Assembly (NCBI RefSeq): GCF_007655005.1
Contig: NZ_SZVW01000010.1
Coordinates: forward strand, 186,001-250,000
Origin: Streptomyces tibetensis
GTDB lineage: Bacteria; Actinomycetota; Actinomycetes; Streptomycetales; Streptomycetaceae
Length of the DNA stretch: 64,000 nt
Direction of reading: 5' to 3'
Part shown: positions 51,540 to 59,174 of the stretch, piece by piece
Layout: every line of letters begins with the position of its first letter
How positions within the stretch are numbered: position 1 is the first letter of the stretch
Notes under the pieces: generated by a model
What the model saw: only the letters and a program-made list of their open reading frames with translations
What the model was told of the DNA's origin: nothing
Database searches by the model: none
Made by a program: the position numbers and the translations under genes

Positions 51540-52301
51540 TCAGCTCGCGACCAGTTCCCGCATCTGACGGGGAGCGGCCTGCTCCTCGGCCCGGGAGGTC
51601 CGGTACAGCCACAGCACGTCCCGCCCGAACGACCAGACCAGCAGGCCCAGAGCCAGGGCCGCGACCCCGAAATTGGCCGCGTACGGCAGCAGATCGGCGC
51701 CCGCCAGGAGGAGCAGCACACCCTGCAGCGCGGCGACGGTCTTGCGGGCGGTGCTCGGCGGGAGCGCGGCGGTCAGCCAGGGCCACACCTTGGCCGCGGC
51801 GACGAAGACGTAGCGCATGCCGCCGATCAGCAGGACCCACGGGCCCTGTTGCATCGACACGTACACGCTGAGCACCAGGATCAGGAAGGCGTCGACCTCC
51901 ATGTCGAAACGCGCGCCCAGCGGGGTCGAGGTACCGGTGCGGCGGGCGACCTTGCCGTCGACGCCGTCGAGGATCAGCGCCACCGCCGTCAGACCGACGA
52001 ACAGCGACACCGGCGGTGAGCTCTGGAAGGAGTCGGCGACCAGGGCCGTGACCCCGCCTACGAGGGTGGCCCGGCCGAGAGTGACCCGGTTCGCCGCGCC
52101 GAAGGAGCGCAGCCGGGAGCGGTGCAGGGCCCGGGAGAGCACAGCCCAGGTGGCGATCGCGAACGCGAGGCCGCTGAGCCAGCCCGCCGGCCCCATCCCG
52201 ATCGCCGTGCCGATCAGGGCCAGCAGCAGGACCTGCACGCCCGCCCCCAGGGCGGTCTCCTGCTGTACGAGCCTCGCGTCGTAAGTGTTGTTCAGGGCCA
52301 C
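51540..52301 (-). CDS. CDP-alcohol phosphatidyltransferase family membrane protein
   Basis: 253 aa from GTG 52301, which has GGAGGAC upstream. Five to six membrane helices. The catalytic motif LDGVDGKVARRTGTSTPLGARFDMEVDAF fits the D-G-x2-A-R-x8-G-x3-D-x3-D signature: Mg-dependent transfer of a phosphatidyl-type group from CDP-diacylglycerol or CDP-alcohol to a polyol. It is divergent (108 bp) from the oxidoreductase gene that begins the block of pterin/glycosyl genes, so it may attach that product to lipid or make a special phospholipid; this is inference. Confidence 0.9.
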   Translation of the reverse strand: MALNNTYDARLVQQETALGAGVQVLLLALIGTAIGMGPAGWLSGLAFAIATWAVLSRALHRSRLRSFGAANRVTLGRATLVGGVTALVADSFQSSPPVSLFVGLTAVALILDGVDGKVARRTGTSTPLGARFDMEVDAFLILVLSVYVSMQQGPWVLLIGGMRYVFVAAAKVWPWLTAALPPSTARKTVAALQGVLLLLAGADLLPYAANFGVAALALGLLVWSFGRDVLWLYRTSRAEEQAAPRQMRELVAS

Positions 52302-52409
52302 CGAACGTCCTCCGGCCGTGTGACAGAGTCGATCAAGGCCGCTACGTTGTGCGCGGCCTGTGCACCCCTCGGTACGCAAGCCGCTTCCCGATCGTTCAGG
52401 AGGACTTCG

Positions 52410-53390
52410 ATGAAGCACACGGGACGCGCGTTCTGGATCGACTCGCCCGGGCGAGGTGCGATCAGGGACGTCGCCCTGCCGGCGCCCGGTGAGGGCGAGG
52501 TGCTGGTCCGCACGCTGTTCTCCGGCGTGAGCCGCGGCACCGAGACGCTCGTCTTCCGCGGCGGGGTGCCCGTCAGCCAGCACACGGCCATGCGCGCGCC
52601 CTTCCAGGAGGGCGACTTCCCCGGTCCGGTGAAGTACGGCTACCTCAACGTCGGCGTGGTGGAGGAGGGGCCCGAGGCGCTGAAGGGCCGCACCGTGTTC
52701 TGCCTCTACCCGCACCAGACGCGCTACGTCGTCCCGGCCACCGCGGTCACCCCCGTCCCGGACACCGTGCCCGCCGAACGGGCCGTGCTCGCCGGGACGG
52801 TGGAGACCGCCGTCAACGCCCTCTGGGACGCCGCGCCCCTGGTCGGCGACCGGATCGCCGTGGTCGGCGGCGGCATGGTCGGCTGCTCGGTCGCCGCCCT
52901 GCTCGCCCGGTTCCCCGGCGTCCGCGTCCAGCTGGTCGACGCCGACCCGTCCCGCGCGAAGATCGCCGAGGCACTCGGCGTCGGCTTCGCCACCCCCGAG
53001 GACGCCGACGGCGACCGCGACCTGGTCGTGCACGCCAGCGCCACGGAACAGGGCCTCGCCCGCTCCCTGGAACTCCTCACCGCCGAGGGGACCGTCCTCG
53101 AACTCAGCTGGTACGGCGACCGGCAGGTCAGCCTCCCGCTCGGTGAGGCCTTCCACTCCCGCCGGCTCGTCATCCGCAGCAGCCAGGTCGGCACCGTCTC
53201 CCCGGCCCGCCCGAACCGCACCTACGCCGACCGGCTCGCCGTCGCCCTCGACCTGCTCGCCGACCCCGCGCTCGACGCCCTGATCACCGGCGAGTCCCCC
53301 TTCGAGGACCTGCCGGACGTGCTGCCCCGGCTCGTCTCCGGCGAGGTTCCCGCACTGTGCCAACGCGTCCGTTACGACGAGAGCGATTGA
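52410..53390 (+). CDS. MDR-superfamily dehydrogenase lacking zinc ligands
   Basis: 326 aa medium-chain dehydrogenase-like protein. VLVRTLFSGVSRGTETLVFRGG is the N-terminal segment where zinc enzymes have GICGSDxH; the Cys is absent. The Rossmann motif is IAVVGGGMVGCSVAALLARFPGV, followed by LVDADPSRAKIAEALGV; later VVHASATEQGLARSLELLTAEGTVLELSWYG. It resembles the family of sorbitol-dehydrogenase-like redox enzymes used in natural-product and tetrapyrrole pathways. AGGAGGA precedes ATG 52410. It is the first plus-strand gene of the block continued by the PTPS homologue 170 bp downstream. Confidence 0.88.
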   Translation: MKHTGRAFWIDSPGRGAIRDVALPAPGEGEVLVRTLFSGVSRGTETLVFRGGVPVSQHTAMRAPFQEGDFPGPVKYGYLNVGVVEEGPEALKGRTVFCLYPHQTRYVVPATAVTPVPDTVPAERAVLAGTVETAVNALWDAAPLVGDRIAVVGGGMVGCSVAALLARFPGVRVQLVDADPSRAKIAEALGVGFATPEDADGDRDLVVHASATEQGLARSLELLTAEGTVLELSWYGDRQVSLPLGEAFHSRRLVIRSSQVGTVSPARPNRTYADRLAVALDLLADPALDALITGESPFEDLPDVLPRLVSGEVPALCQRVRYDESD

Positions 53391-53560
53391 CGCATCGGCT
53401 GACGATTCATTCCATCCGGTACAAGTCGGCCACGACAAGAGCGCCTGACCTGAGAAAAGACGTACGACAGGCTGAACAGGGGAAGGCAACGGGCCGTACT
53501 ACTCGGCATCCCCGGCACCGAGAGCGGGGAACAGACGCGCCGCACCTGGAGGGTCGTCCG

Positions 53561-53959
53561 TTGTTCAGCATCACCGTCCGCGATCACATCATGATCGCCC
53601 ACAGCTTCCGTGGCGACGTCTTCGGACCCGCGCAGCGCCTGCACGGGGCCACGTTCCTCGTGGACGCCACGTTCCGGCGCGAACAGCTGGACGAGGACAA
53701 CATCGTCGTCGACATCGGGCTGGCCACCCAGGAACTCGGCGCGGTCGTCAGCGAGCTGAACTACCGCAACCTCGACAACGAGCCCGACTTCGCCGGAGTC
53801 AACACCTCCACGGAGTTCCTCGCCAAGGTCATCGCCGACCGGCTCGCCGAGCGCATCCACAAGGGGGCGCTGGGCGAGGGCGCCAAGGGCATCGCGGGCC
53901 TGACCGTCACCCTGCACGAGTCGCACATCGCCTGGGCGAGCTTCGAGCGTGCGCTGTGA
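53561..53959 (+). CDS. 6-pyruvoyl-tetrahydropterin synthase/QueD homologue with altered active site
   Basis: 132 aa from TTG 53561 (GGAGGG 7 nt upstream). The fold is clear: FSITVRDHIMIAHSF, RLHGATFLVDATF, DNIVVDIGLATQELGAVVSELNYRNLDN, FAGVNTSTEFLAKVIADRL and TLHESHIAWASF. In active enzymes the motif is xxxCxxxHGHxY; here it reads GPAQRLHGATF, so the catalytic Cys and the third zinc His are missing while the first two His and the C-terminal Glu remain. It may catalyse another reaction on a pterin or pyrimidine. Its stop overlaps the glycosyltransferase start by GTGA. Confidence 0.87.
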   Translation: MFSITVRDHIMIAHSFRGDVFGPAQRLHGATFLVDATFRREQLDEDNIVVDIGLATQELGAVVSELNYRNLDNEPDFAGVNTSTEFLAKVIADRLAERIHKGALGEGAKGIAGLTVTLHESHIAWASFERAL

Positions 53960-55161
53960 CCGACACGACCGTCGAACGGCCCGAGCACATGGGTCCGGCA
54001 CCGGCACGGCTGAATTATGTTCCCGTGCAGCACGCCCCCCTGAAGAACGCCGAGATCATCCCCATGTCCCTGCGCACCGTGCACTTCGTACTGCCGGGCG
54101 GCATCGACGACCCGACGGCGCCGAGCGGCGGCAACGCCTACGACCGGCGCGTGTGCCTGGACCTGCCCGGCTTCGGCTGGCAGGTGACCAAGCACGCCGT
54201 GGCCGGTGACTGGCCCCGGCCGGGAGCCGACGCCCGTACGGAACTGGCCCGAGCCCTGGCCGCGCTGCCCGACGGATCCGTCGTGCTCCTCGACGGGCTG
54301 GTGGCCTGCGGCGTGCCGGAGATCGTGGTGCCCGAGGTGGAACGCCTGCGCATGGCGGTCCTCGTCCACCTCCCGCTCGGTGACGAGACGGGCCTGGACG
54401 CGGCGGTCGCCGCCGAACTGGACGCCAAGGAGCGGACGGTGCTGCGGGCGGTGCCGGCGGTGATCGCCACCAGCGACTGGGCGGTCCGCCGCCTGGTCGC
54501 CCACCACGGCCTCCCGCCCGAGCGGGTGCACGTCGCCGCCCCCGGCGCCGACATCGCGCCGCTCGCACCCGGCACCGACGGAGTGTCGCGCCTGCTGTGC
54601 GTGGCCGCCGTGACCCCGCGCAAGGGTCAGCACCGGCTGGTGGAGGCGCTGGCCGCGGTGGGCGACCTGCCGTGGAGCTGCGTGTGTGTCGGCTCCCTGA
54701 CCCAGGAGCCGGAGTACGTCGACCATCTGCGGTCCCTCATCGGCAAGCACGGCCTGGAGGACCGGCTGGAGCTGGCCGGTCCGAAGTCCGGCCCCGCGCT
54801 CGACGCGAGTTACGCCACCGCCGACCTGATGGTCCTCACCTCCTACGCCGAGACATACGGCATGGCGGTGACCGAGGCGCTGGCCCGCGGCATCCCGGTG
54901 CTGGCCACGGACGTGGGCGGGCTGCCGGAGGCGATCGGCCGCGCTCCCGACGGCGGGGTGCCGGGCATCCTCGTCCCGCCGGAGAACCCCGCCGCCATCG
55001 CCGCCGAACTGCGTGGCTGGTTCGGCGAGGCGGACGTACGACGCCGCCTGAAGGCCGCCGCCCGCAGCCGCCGTGCCGCCCTCGACGGCTGGGCGACGAC
55101 CGCACAGAGCCTGGCGGCGGTACTGCGCCGGCTCCCGACCGAACCCCGGAGGGCCGCATGA
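53956..55161 (+). CDS. GT4-family glycosyltransferase
   Basis: 401 aa, GT-B fold. N-terminal acceptor domain from TVHFVLPGGIDDPTAPSGGNAYDRRVCLDLPGFGW. C-terminal donor domain with LLCVAAVTPRKGQHRLVEALAAV, VGSLTQEPEYVDHLRSLI and the EX7E motif AETYGMAVTEALARGIPVLATDVGGLPEAIG. A retaining transferase using an NDP- or GDP-sugar. The PSGGNAYDRR loop is similar to mannosyl/glucosyltransferases of the GT4 group. Coupled by GTGA to the PTPS homologue and by ATGA to the methyltransferase. The acceptor is presumably the block's unknown product. Confidence 0.92.
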   Translation: MTDTTVERPEHMGPAPARLNYVPVQHAPLKNAEIIPMSLRTVHFVLPGGIDDPTAPSGGNAYDRRVCLDLPGFGWQVTKHAVAGDWPRPGADARTELARALAALPDGSVVLLDGLVACGVPEIVVPEVERLRMAVLVHLPLGDETGLDAAVAAELDAKERTVLRAVPAVIATSDWAVRRLVAHHGLPPERVHVAAPGADIAPLAPGTDGVSRLLCVAAVTPRKGQHRLVEALAAVGDLPWSCVCVGSLTQEPEYVDHLRSLIGKHGLEDRLELAGPKSGPALDASYATADLMVLTSYAETYGMAVTEALARGIPVLATDVGGLPEAIGRAPDGGVPGILVPPENPAAIAAELRGWFGEADVRRRLKAAARSRRAALDGWATTAQSLAAVLRRLPTEPRRAA

Positions 55162-56285
55162 CGAACCCGGCGACGACGACCCAGCAGAGCGGGGCGATCC
55201 CGGCACAGCCCGGGCCGAGGGAGGTCACCGGCGTGACGGACGGCGTACGTGCGGGCGGGAAGCCCGGCCCGGGGCAGCCCGCGACAACGGGCGTCGCGGG
55301 CGCGGTTCCCGGCGGGGCCGCGGGAATCGCGGGCCTGGGCTCCAGCGTGGAGTTCGTCCCGGCGTACGCCCCGGACGCCGTCATCCCCGGCGCCGGACCC
55401 AGCGGCAGGCCCGGCTCGCGGCCGACCGTCAAGCTGCGTGAGGCCAACCCGGACGACCCGCCCCGGTACGCGCCGGAGTGGCTGGAGTTGCGGGAGCCGG
55501 CCGATGCCGCCGCACGGGCGCACGACCTGCTCGATCCGCTGCGGATACGGCTCGCCAACCTGCCGGGCAAGTCGGGCGTCGCCATCCACGACCTGGGCTG
55601 CGGCACCGGCTCGATGGGCCGCTGGCTCGCGCCCCGCCTGGACGGCGCCCAGCACTGGATCCTGCACGACCGCGACCCCTACCTGCTGCACTTCGCCGCC
55701 GTCTCCTCCCCGCGCTCGGCCGCCGACGGCAGCCGGGTCACCGTGGAGACGCGCCGGGGCGACGTCGCCCGCCTCACCCCGGACGCCCTGCAGGGCGCGT
55801 CCCTGGTGACGGCGTCCGCCCTGCTGGACGTCCTCACGCGCGAGGAGATCGACACGCTCGCCGCAGCGTGTGCCGGAGCCGGCTGCCCCGCCCTGCTGAC
55901 ACTGTCCGTCGCCGGGCGCGTGGAACTGACCCCGTCCCACCCGCTGGACGCGGAGATCGCCCAGGCGTTCAACGACCACCAGCGTCGCGACGGCCTGCTC
56001 GGGCCCGACGCGGTCACCGCTGCGGCGGAGGCGTTCTCGGAGCAGGGCGCGACCGTACGGCTGCACCCGAGCGCCTGGCGGCTCGGCCCCGAGCAGGCCG
56101 CGCTCACCGAGCAGTGGCTGCGTGGCTGGGTGGGCGCAGCCGTCGAGGAGCGCCCCGAACTGCGGGCCGAGGCCGACGTCTACCTCACCAACAGGCTGGC
56201 CGCCTGCGCGGCGGGCGAGCTGCGCGTCACCGTCCACCACGTCGACCTCCTGGCCCTGTCCCGCCCGGTGGGCGGAGCGTCATGA
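55158..56285 (+). CDS. Class I SAM-dependent methyltransferase
   Basis: 375 aa. Residues 1-~100 are a Gly/Ala/Pro-rich linker of no recognised fold, then VAIHDLGCGTGSMGRWLAPRL (motif I), LHDRDPYLLHFAA (acidic end of beta-2), VTVETRRGDVARLTPDAL and LVTASALLDVLTREEIDTLA (motif IV region). It methylates an unknown small molecule; context suggests the same product as the upstream transferase. Both junctions are ATGA overlaps. Confidence 0.9.
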   Translation: MTNPATTTQQSGAIPAQPGPREVTGVTDGVRAGGKPGPGQPATTGVAGAVPGGAAGIAGLGSSVEFVPAYAPDAVIPGAGPSGRPGSRPTVKLREANPDDPPRYAPEWLELREPADAAARAHDLLDPLRIRLANLPGKSGVAIHDLGCGTGSMGRWLAPRLDGAQHWILHDRDPYLLHFAAVSSPRSAADGSRVTVETRRGDVARLTPDALQGASLVTASALLDVLTREEIDTLAAACAGAGCPALLTLSVAGRVELTPSHPLDAEIAQAFNDHQRRDGLLGPDAVTAAAEAFSEQGATVRLHPSAWRLGPEQAALTEQWLRGWVGAAVEERPELRAEADVYLTNRLAACAAGELRVTVHHVDLLALSRPVGGAS

Positions 56286-57733
56286 GCCCGCAGGCGACGG
56301 GAACGCGCCCGCGCGCCACGCTCACCGAGCAGCCCGGGCCGCCCACGACCGCCGGCGGCATCCGTGTGCCCGCGCCCTCAGGCCCGGTGCACACGACCCG
56401 GGCGGACGCGGCCGCGCCGCGCCCGGTGGTGGGCGACACGAGCGAGCCCGCCGCCTCCCCGTCCGGCCCCACCCGGACGACGAAAGCTCCGGCGAACCGT
56501 CACCACACGGATACCGCCGGCCGGAACGACACCGGCCCGGACGGCACCGGTGACCTGGACGGCGTCCATGCGGACGGCACCGGTACGGCGGCGGACGGCA
56601 CCGGTACGTCGGCGCGCGGCCCGGTCCGTACGGCCCTGGCCCGCCTCGGCTCCCCGAAGGTCCGTACGCACCTCGGCACCCTCGCCGGAACCGCCATCCT
56701 GGGCGTGCTGTTCTGGCGCCTGGGTACCGGTGTCTTCCTGGACGGGCTGCGGCGGATCGACGGGGTGTCGCTGCTGCTCGCGCTCGGCATCGGGCTCGTC
56801 ACCACCGTGTGCAGCGCGTGGCGGTGGGCGATCGTGGCCCGCGGGCTCAGGATCCGGCTGCCGTTCGGGCCGGCCGTCGCCGACTACTACCGCGCGCTGT
56901 TCCTGAACGCGGCCCTGCCCGGCGGCATCCTCGGTGACGTGCACCGGGCCGTGCGGCACGGGCAGAGCGAGGGGGACCTGCGACGGGGCGTGAAGGCCGT
57001 CGTCCTCGAACGGACCGCCGGGCAGCTCGCGTTGTTCGCCGCCGGGGCCGTCGTCCTGCTGACCATGCCGTCCCCGGTACTGGCCCAGACCCGGCACATC
57101 GCCCCGCTCGCGGCCCTGACCGCCCTGGGCGCACTCGCCGTCGTCGTCGCCCTGCGCATGAACCGCGCGACACCCTCGCCCCGGGGCCGTAAGCTGCGCG
57201 GCTTCCTCGCCGAGGCCCGCGAGGGGCTGCTGTCACGACGAAACGGGCCCGGAGTGGTTGTCTCCTCCGTGGTCGTGCTGGCAGGTTACGTCGCGATGTT
57301 CGTACTCGCCGCCCGGGTCGCCGGGAGCGCCGCCTCCGTGGCCGTCCTGCTGCCCCTCGCCGTCCTCGCCCTGCTGGCGATGGGCCTGCCGCTGAACGTC
57401 GGCGGCTGGGGCCCCAGGGAGGGCGTCACCGCCTGGGCGTTCGGCGCCGCGGGCCTGGGCGCGGGCCGGGGGCTCGCCGTCGCGGTCGTCTACGGCGTGC
57501 TCAGCCTCGTGGCGAGCCTGCCCGGCCTGATCGTGCTCGTCGCCCGCTGGTACGCGGGCCTGCGGACCGGGGACCGGACGCCTCCCGGGGCCCCGGCGCC
57601 GCAGGGTGACTACGCGTCGGAGGTCAGCAGTGAGAAATACGCTCCGAAGGAATCCGCCAGGCTCGCCAGGAGTTCCTTCCCTTTTTCTGCCGAACCCAGC
57701 GAAGGACGGCCGATGACACCGGAATCGGTATAG
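56282..57733 (+). CDS. Lysylphosphatidylglycerol-synthase-TM/flippase-like membrane protein
   Basis: 483 aa. The first ~120 residues are a Thr/Asp/Gly-rich disordered cytoplasmic region with small repeats (DGTGT). The membrane part has about eight helices and family motifs: ILGVLFWRLGTGVFLDGLRRID, ALFLNAALPGGILGDVHRAVRHG, LERTAGQLALF and LPLNVGGWGPREGVTAWAFGAAGLG. This is the LPG_synthase_TM (UPF0104) family, related to AglD/MprF flippase domains, so it may move a lipid-linked product. Its last 124 bases are antisense to the creatininase gene, encoding a polar tail. Confidence 0.9.
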   Translation: MSPQATGTRPRATLTEQPGPPTTAGGIRVPAPSGPVHTTRADAAAPRPVVGDTSEPAASPSGPTRTTKAPANRHHTDTAGRNDTGPDGTGDLDGVHADGTGTAADGTGTSARGPVRTALARLGSPKVRTHLGTLAGTAILGVLFWRLGTGVFLDGLRRIDGVSLLLALGIGLVTTVCSAWRWAIVARGLRIRLPFGPAVADYYRALFLNAALPGGILGDVHRAVRHGQSEGDLRRGVKAVVLERTAGQLALFAAGAVVLLTMPSPVLAQTRHIAPLAALTALGALAVVVALRMNRATPSPRGRKLRGFLAEAREGLLSRRNGPGVVVSSVVVLAGYVAMFVLAARVAGSAASVAVLLPLAVLALLAMGLPLNVGGWGPREGVTAWAFGAAGLGAGRGLAVAVVYGVLSLVASLPGLIVLVARWYAGLRTGDRTPPGAPAPQGDYASEVSSEKYAPKESARLARSSFPFSAEPSEGRPMTPESV

Positions 57734-58338
57734 CCGGACATGCCGAGGGTGAGCAGATGACGCCGGTCGTCAGCGACGAAATCGGAGGTCTCATAACCGG
57801 GTCGGAGCATTTCGGGATGAGCGTGCAGAAGGATGGAGGTCTCAATTTCTCCCGCGTGCATGTCGGTGAGCAGCGAGGTGACCACACCCGCCCGCTCGCG
57901 CGCCGCCTCCCAGTCCTCCGCGGCCGGGAAGAGCGCCATCCGCTCGCCGCGGGCGGAGGATTCCTGAACCACGTTGCCCAGCACGTAGTTGCCGCCGTGC
58001 CCGTTGACCACCACCAGGGCGTCGACCCCGGACCGGCGCAGCGAAGCCGCAATGTCCCGTACCACCGCATGAAGGGTCACCGAGGAGATGCTGACGGTCC
58101 CCGGCCAGGCCGCGTGCTCGTGCGAGCACGAGATCGTCACCGGAGGAAGGAGGTGCACCGGATACGCGCCGGCTATCTCCCGCGCGACGGCACAGGCGAC
58201 GAGTGTGTCGGTCGCCAACGGAAGATAGCCGCCGTGCTGTTCGAAGCTCCCCACGGGAAGCACCGCGACCTGCCGTGAGACGCCGGCAGCTCGCGTCCGT
58301 ACGTCTTCCGTGGTGTCCGCCGGCACCAGATCACTCAT
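57610..58338 (-). CDS. Creatininase-family amidohydrolase (MftE/ArfB-like)
   Basis: 242 aa. Metal-site motifs: VGSFEQHGGYLPLATDT (Glu, His and Asp), VNGHGGNYVLGN (His) and DMHAGEIETS (Glu). The family includes creatininase, MftE and the archaeal FAPy-phosphate deformylase ArfB. The gene is divergent by 41 bp from a GTP cyclohydrolase II predicted to make FAPy, so it is a strong candidate for deformylating that product. It overlaps the convergent flippase gene by 124 bp. Start ATG 58338. Confidence 0.92.
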   Translation of the reverse strand: MSDLVPADTTEDVRTRAAGVSRQVAVLPVGSFEQHGGYLPLATDTLVACAVAREIAGAYPVHLLPPVTISCSHEHAAWPGTVSISSVTLHAVVRDIAASLRRSGVDALVVVNGHGGNYVLGNVVQESSARGERMALFPAAEDWEAARERAGVVTSLLTDMHAGEIETSILLHAHPEMLRPGYETSDFVADDRRHLLTLGMSGYTDSGVIGRPSLGSAEKGKELLASLADSFGAYFSLLTSDA

Positions 58339-58379
58339 ATCGTCACGGCCTTTCGTCTCAGCTTAGGAACTCGAGAATC

Positions 58380-59039
58380 ATGACAGACAAAATTGGCGTA
58401 CTCGGCAAGAAGGCACCGCAGCGGACCGGCGTGGAACGCGTCGTGAATGCCCCCTTGCCCACCGTGTACGGGAAATTCCAGGCGATCGGCTACATGGACC
58501 ACGACCGTGGTGACGAACAGGTCGCGCTGGTCTACGGCGAGATCGGCCCGGACGACGTCCTCATCCGGCTGCACTCGGAGTGCCTGACCGGCGACGCCTT
58601 CGGCTCCCAGCACTGCGAGTGCGGTGACCAGCTCGACGCCGCCCTGCGCGCGGTCGTCGCCGAGGGCGCCGGTGTCGTGGTCTACCTCAGAGGGCATGAA
58701 GGCCGGGGCATCGGCCTGCTCGCCAAGCTGCGCGCGATGGCCCTGCAGGCGGAGGGCCTGGACACCGTCGAGGCCAACCTCGCCCTCGGCCTGCCCGTGG
58801 ACGCCCGCGACTACGGTGTCGCCGCCCGGATCCTGGACGATCTGGGCGTGCGGTCCGTGCGCCTGATGTCGAACAACCCGCGTAAGCGCGAGGCGCTGGT
58901 GGACCACGGCATCACGGTCGCCGAGCAGGTGCCGCTGCTCATACCGCCGTGCGAGAACAACATCACCTATCTGCGCACCAAGCGGGAGCGGCTCGACCAT
59001 CACCTGCCCCACCTGGACGCGGTGGTCAGCTCCTCCTGA
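58380..59039 (+). CDS. GTP cyclohydrolase II homologue, probable FAPy-forming type (SCO6655-like)
   Basis: 219 aa. RibA fold: VLIRLHSECLTGDAFGSQHCECGDQLDAAL with the zinc Cys triad, EGRGIGLLAKLRAMALQAEG, VEANLALGLPVDARDYGVAARIL and LMSNNPRKREALVDHGI. In canonical enzymes the helix reads LRAYALQ; here Tyr is Met, and it is residue 120 in this protein. From memory, S. coelicolor SCO6655 has Met at 120 and stops at the N-formylated FAPy nucleotide, unlike its paralogues. The loop is also altered (LRGHEGRG instead of LRQEGRG). Not linked to other riboflavin genes. Divergent from the creatininase. Confidence 0.92.
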   Translation: MTDKIGVLGKKAPQRTGVERVVNAPLPTVYGKFQAIGYMDHDRGDEQVALVYGEIGPDDVLIRLHSECLTGDAFGSQHCECGDQLDAALRAVVAEGAGVVVYLRGHEGRGIGLLAKLRAMALQAEGLDTVEANLALGLPVDARDYGVAARILDDLGVRSVRLMSNNPRKREALVDHGITVAEQVPLLIPPCENNITYLRTKRERLDHHLPHLDAVVSSS

Positions 59040-59174
59040 CCGCCTCGGGTTCCCCGACGTGAGCCGGGCGCATCCCTGCCCGACCCGTGGGCGGGCCGCG
59101 TACGCTTCGTGGACGTCCGCCCCAGAAGCGTCGGCCCTCAGCGGCCGACGCCTCACGCCGGAGGCCCACCTGGT

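Noticed and set aside
52302..53489. N-terminal extension of the CDP-alcohol phosphatidyltransferase frame
   Set aside because: It is antisense to the MDR dehydrogenase, which has clear family motifs; a GTG at 52301 with GGAGGAC gives the normal family length.
58380..59039. Ordinary riboflavin-pathway ribA
   Set aside because: Met replaces the conserved Tyr at 120, the RQEGRG loop is altered, and no other riboflavin genes are nearby.
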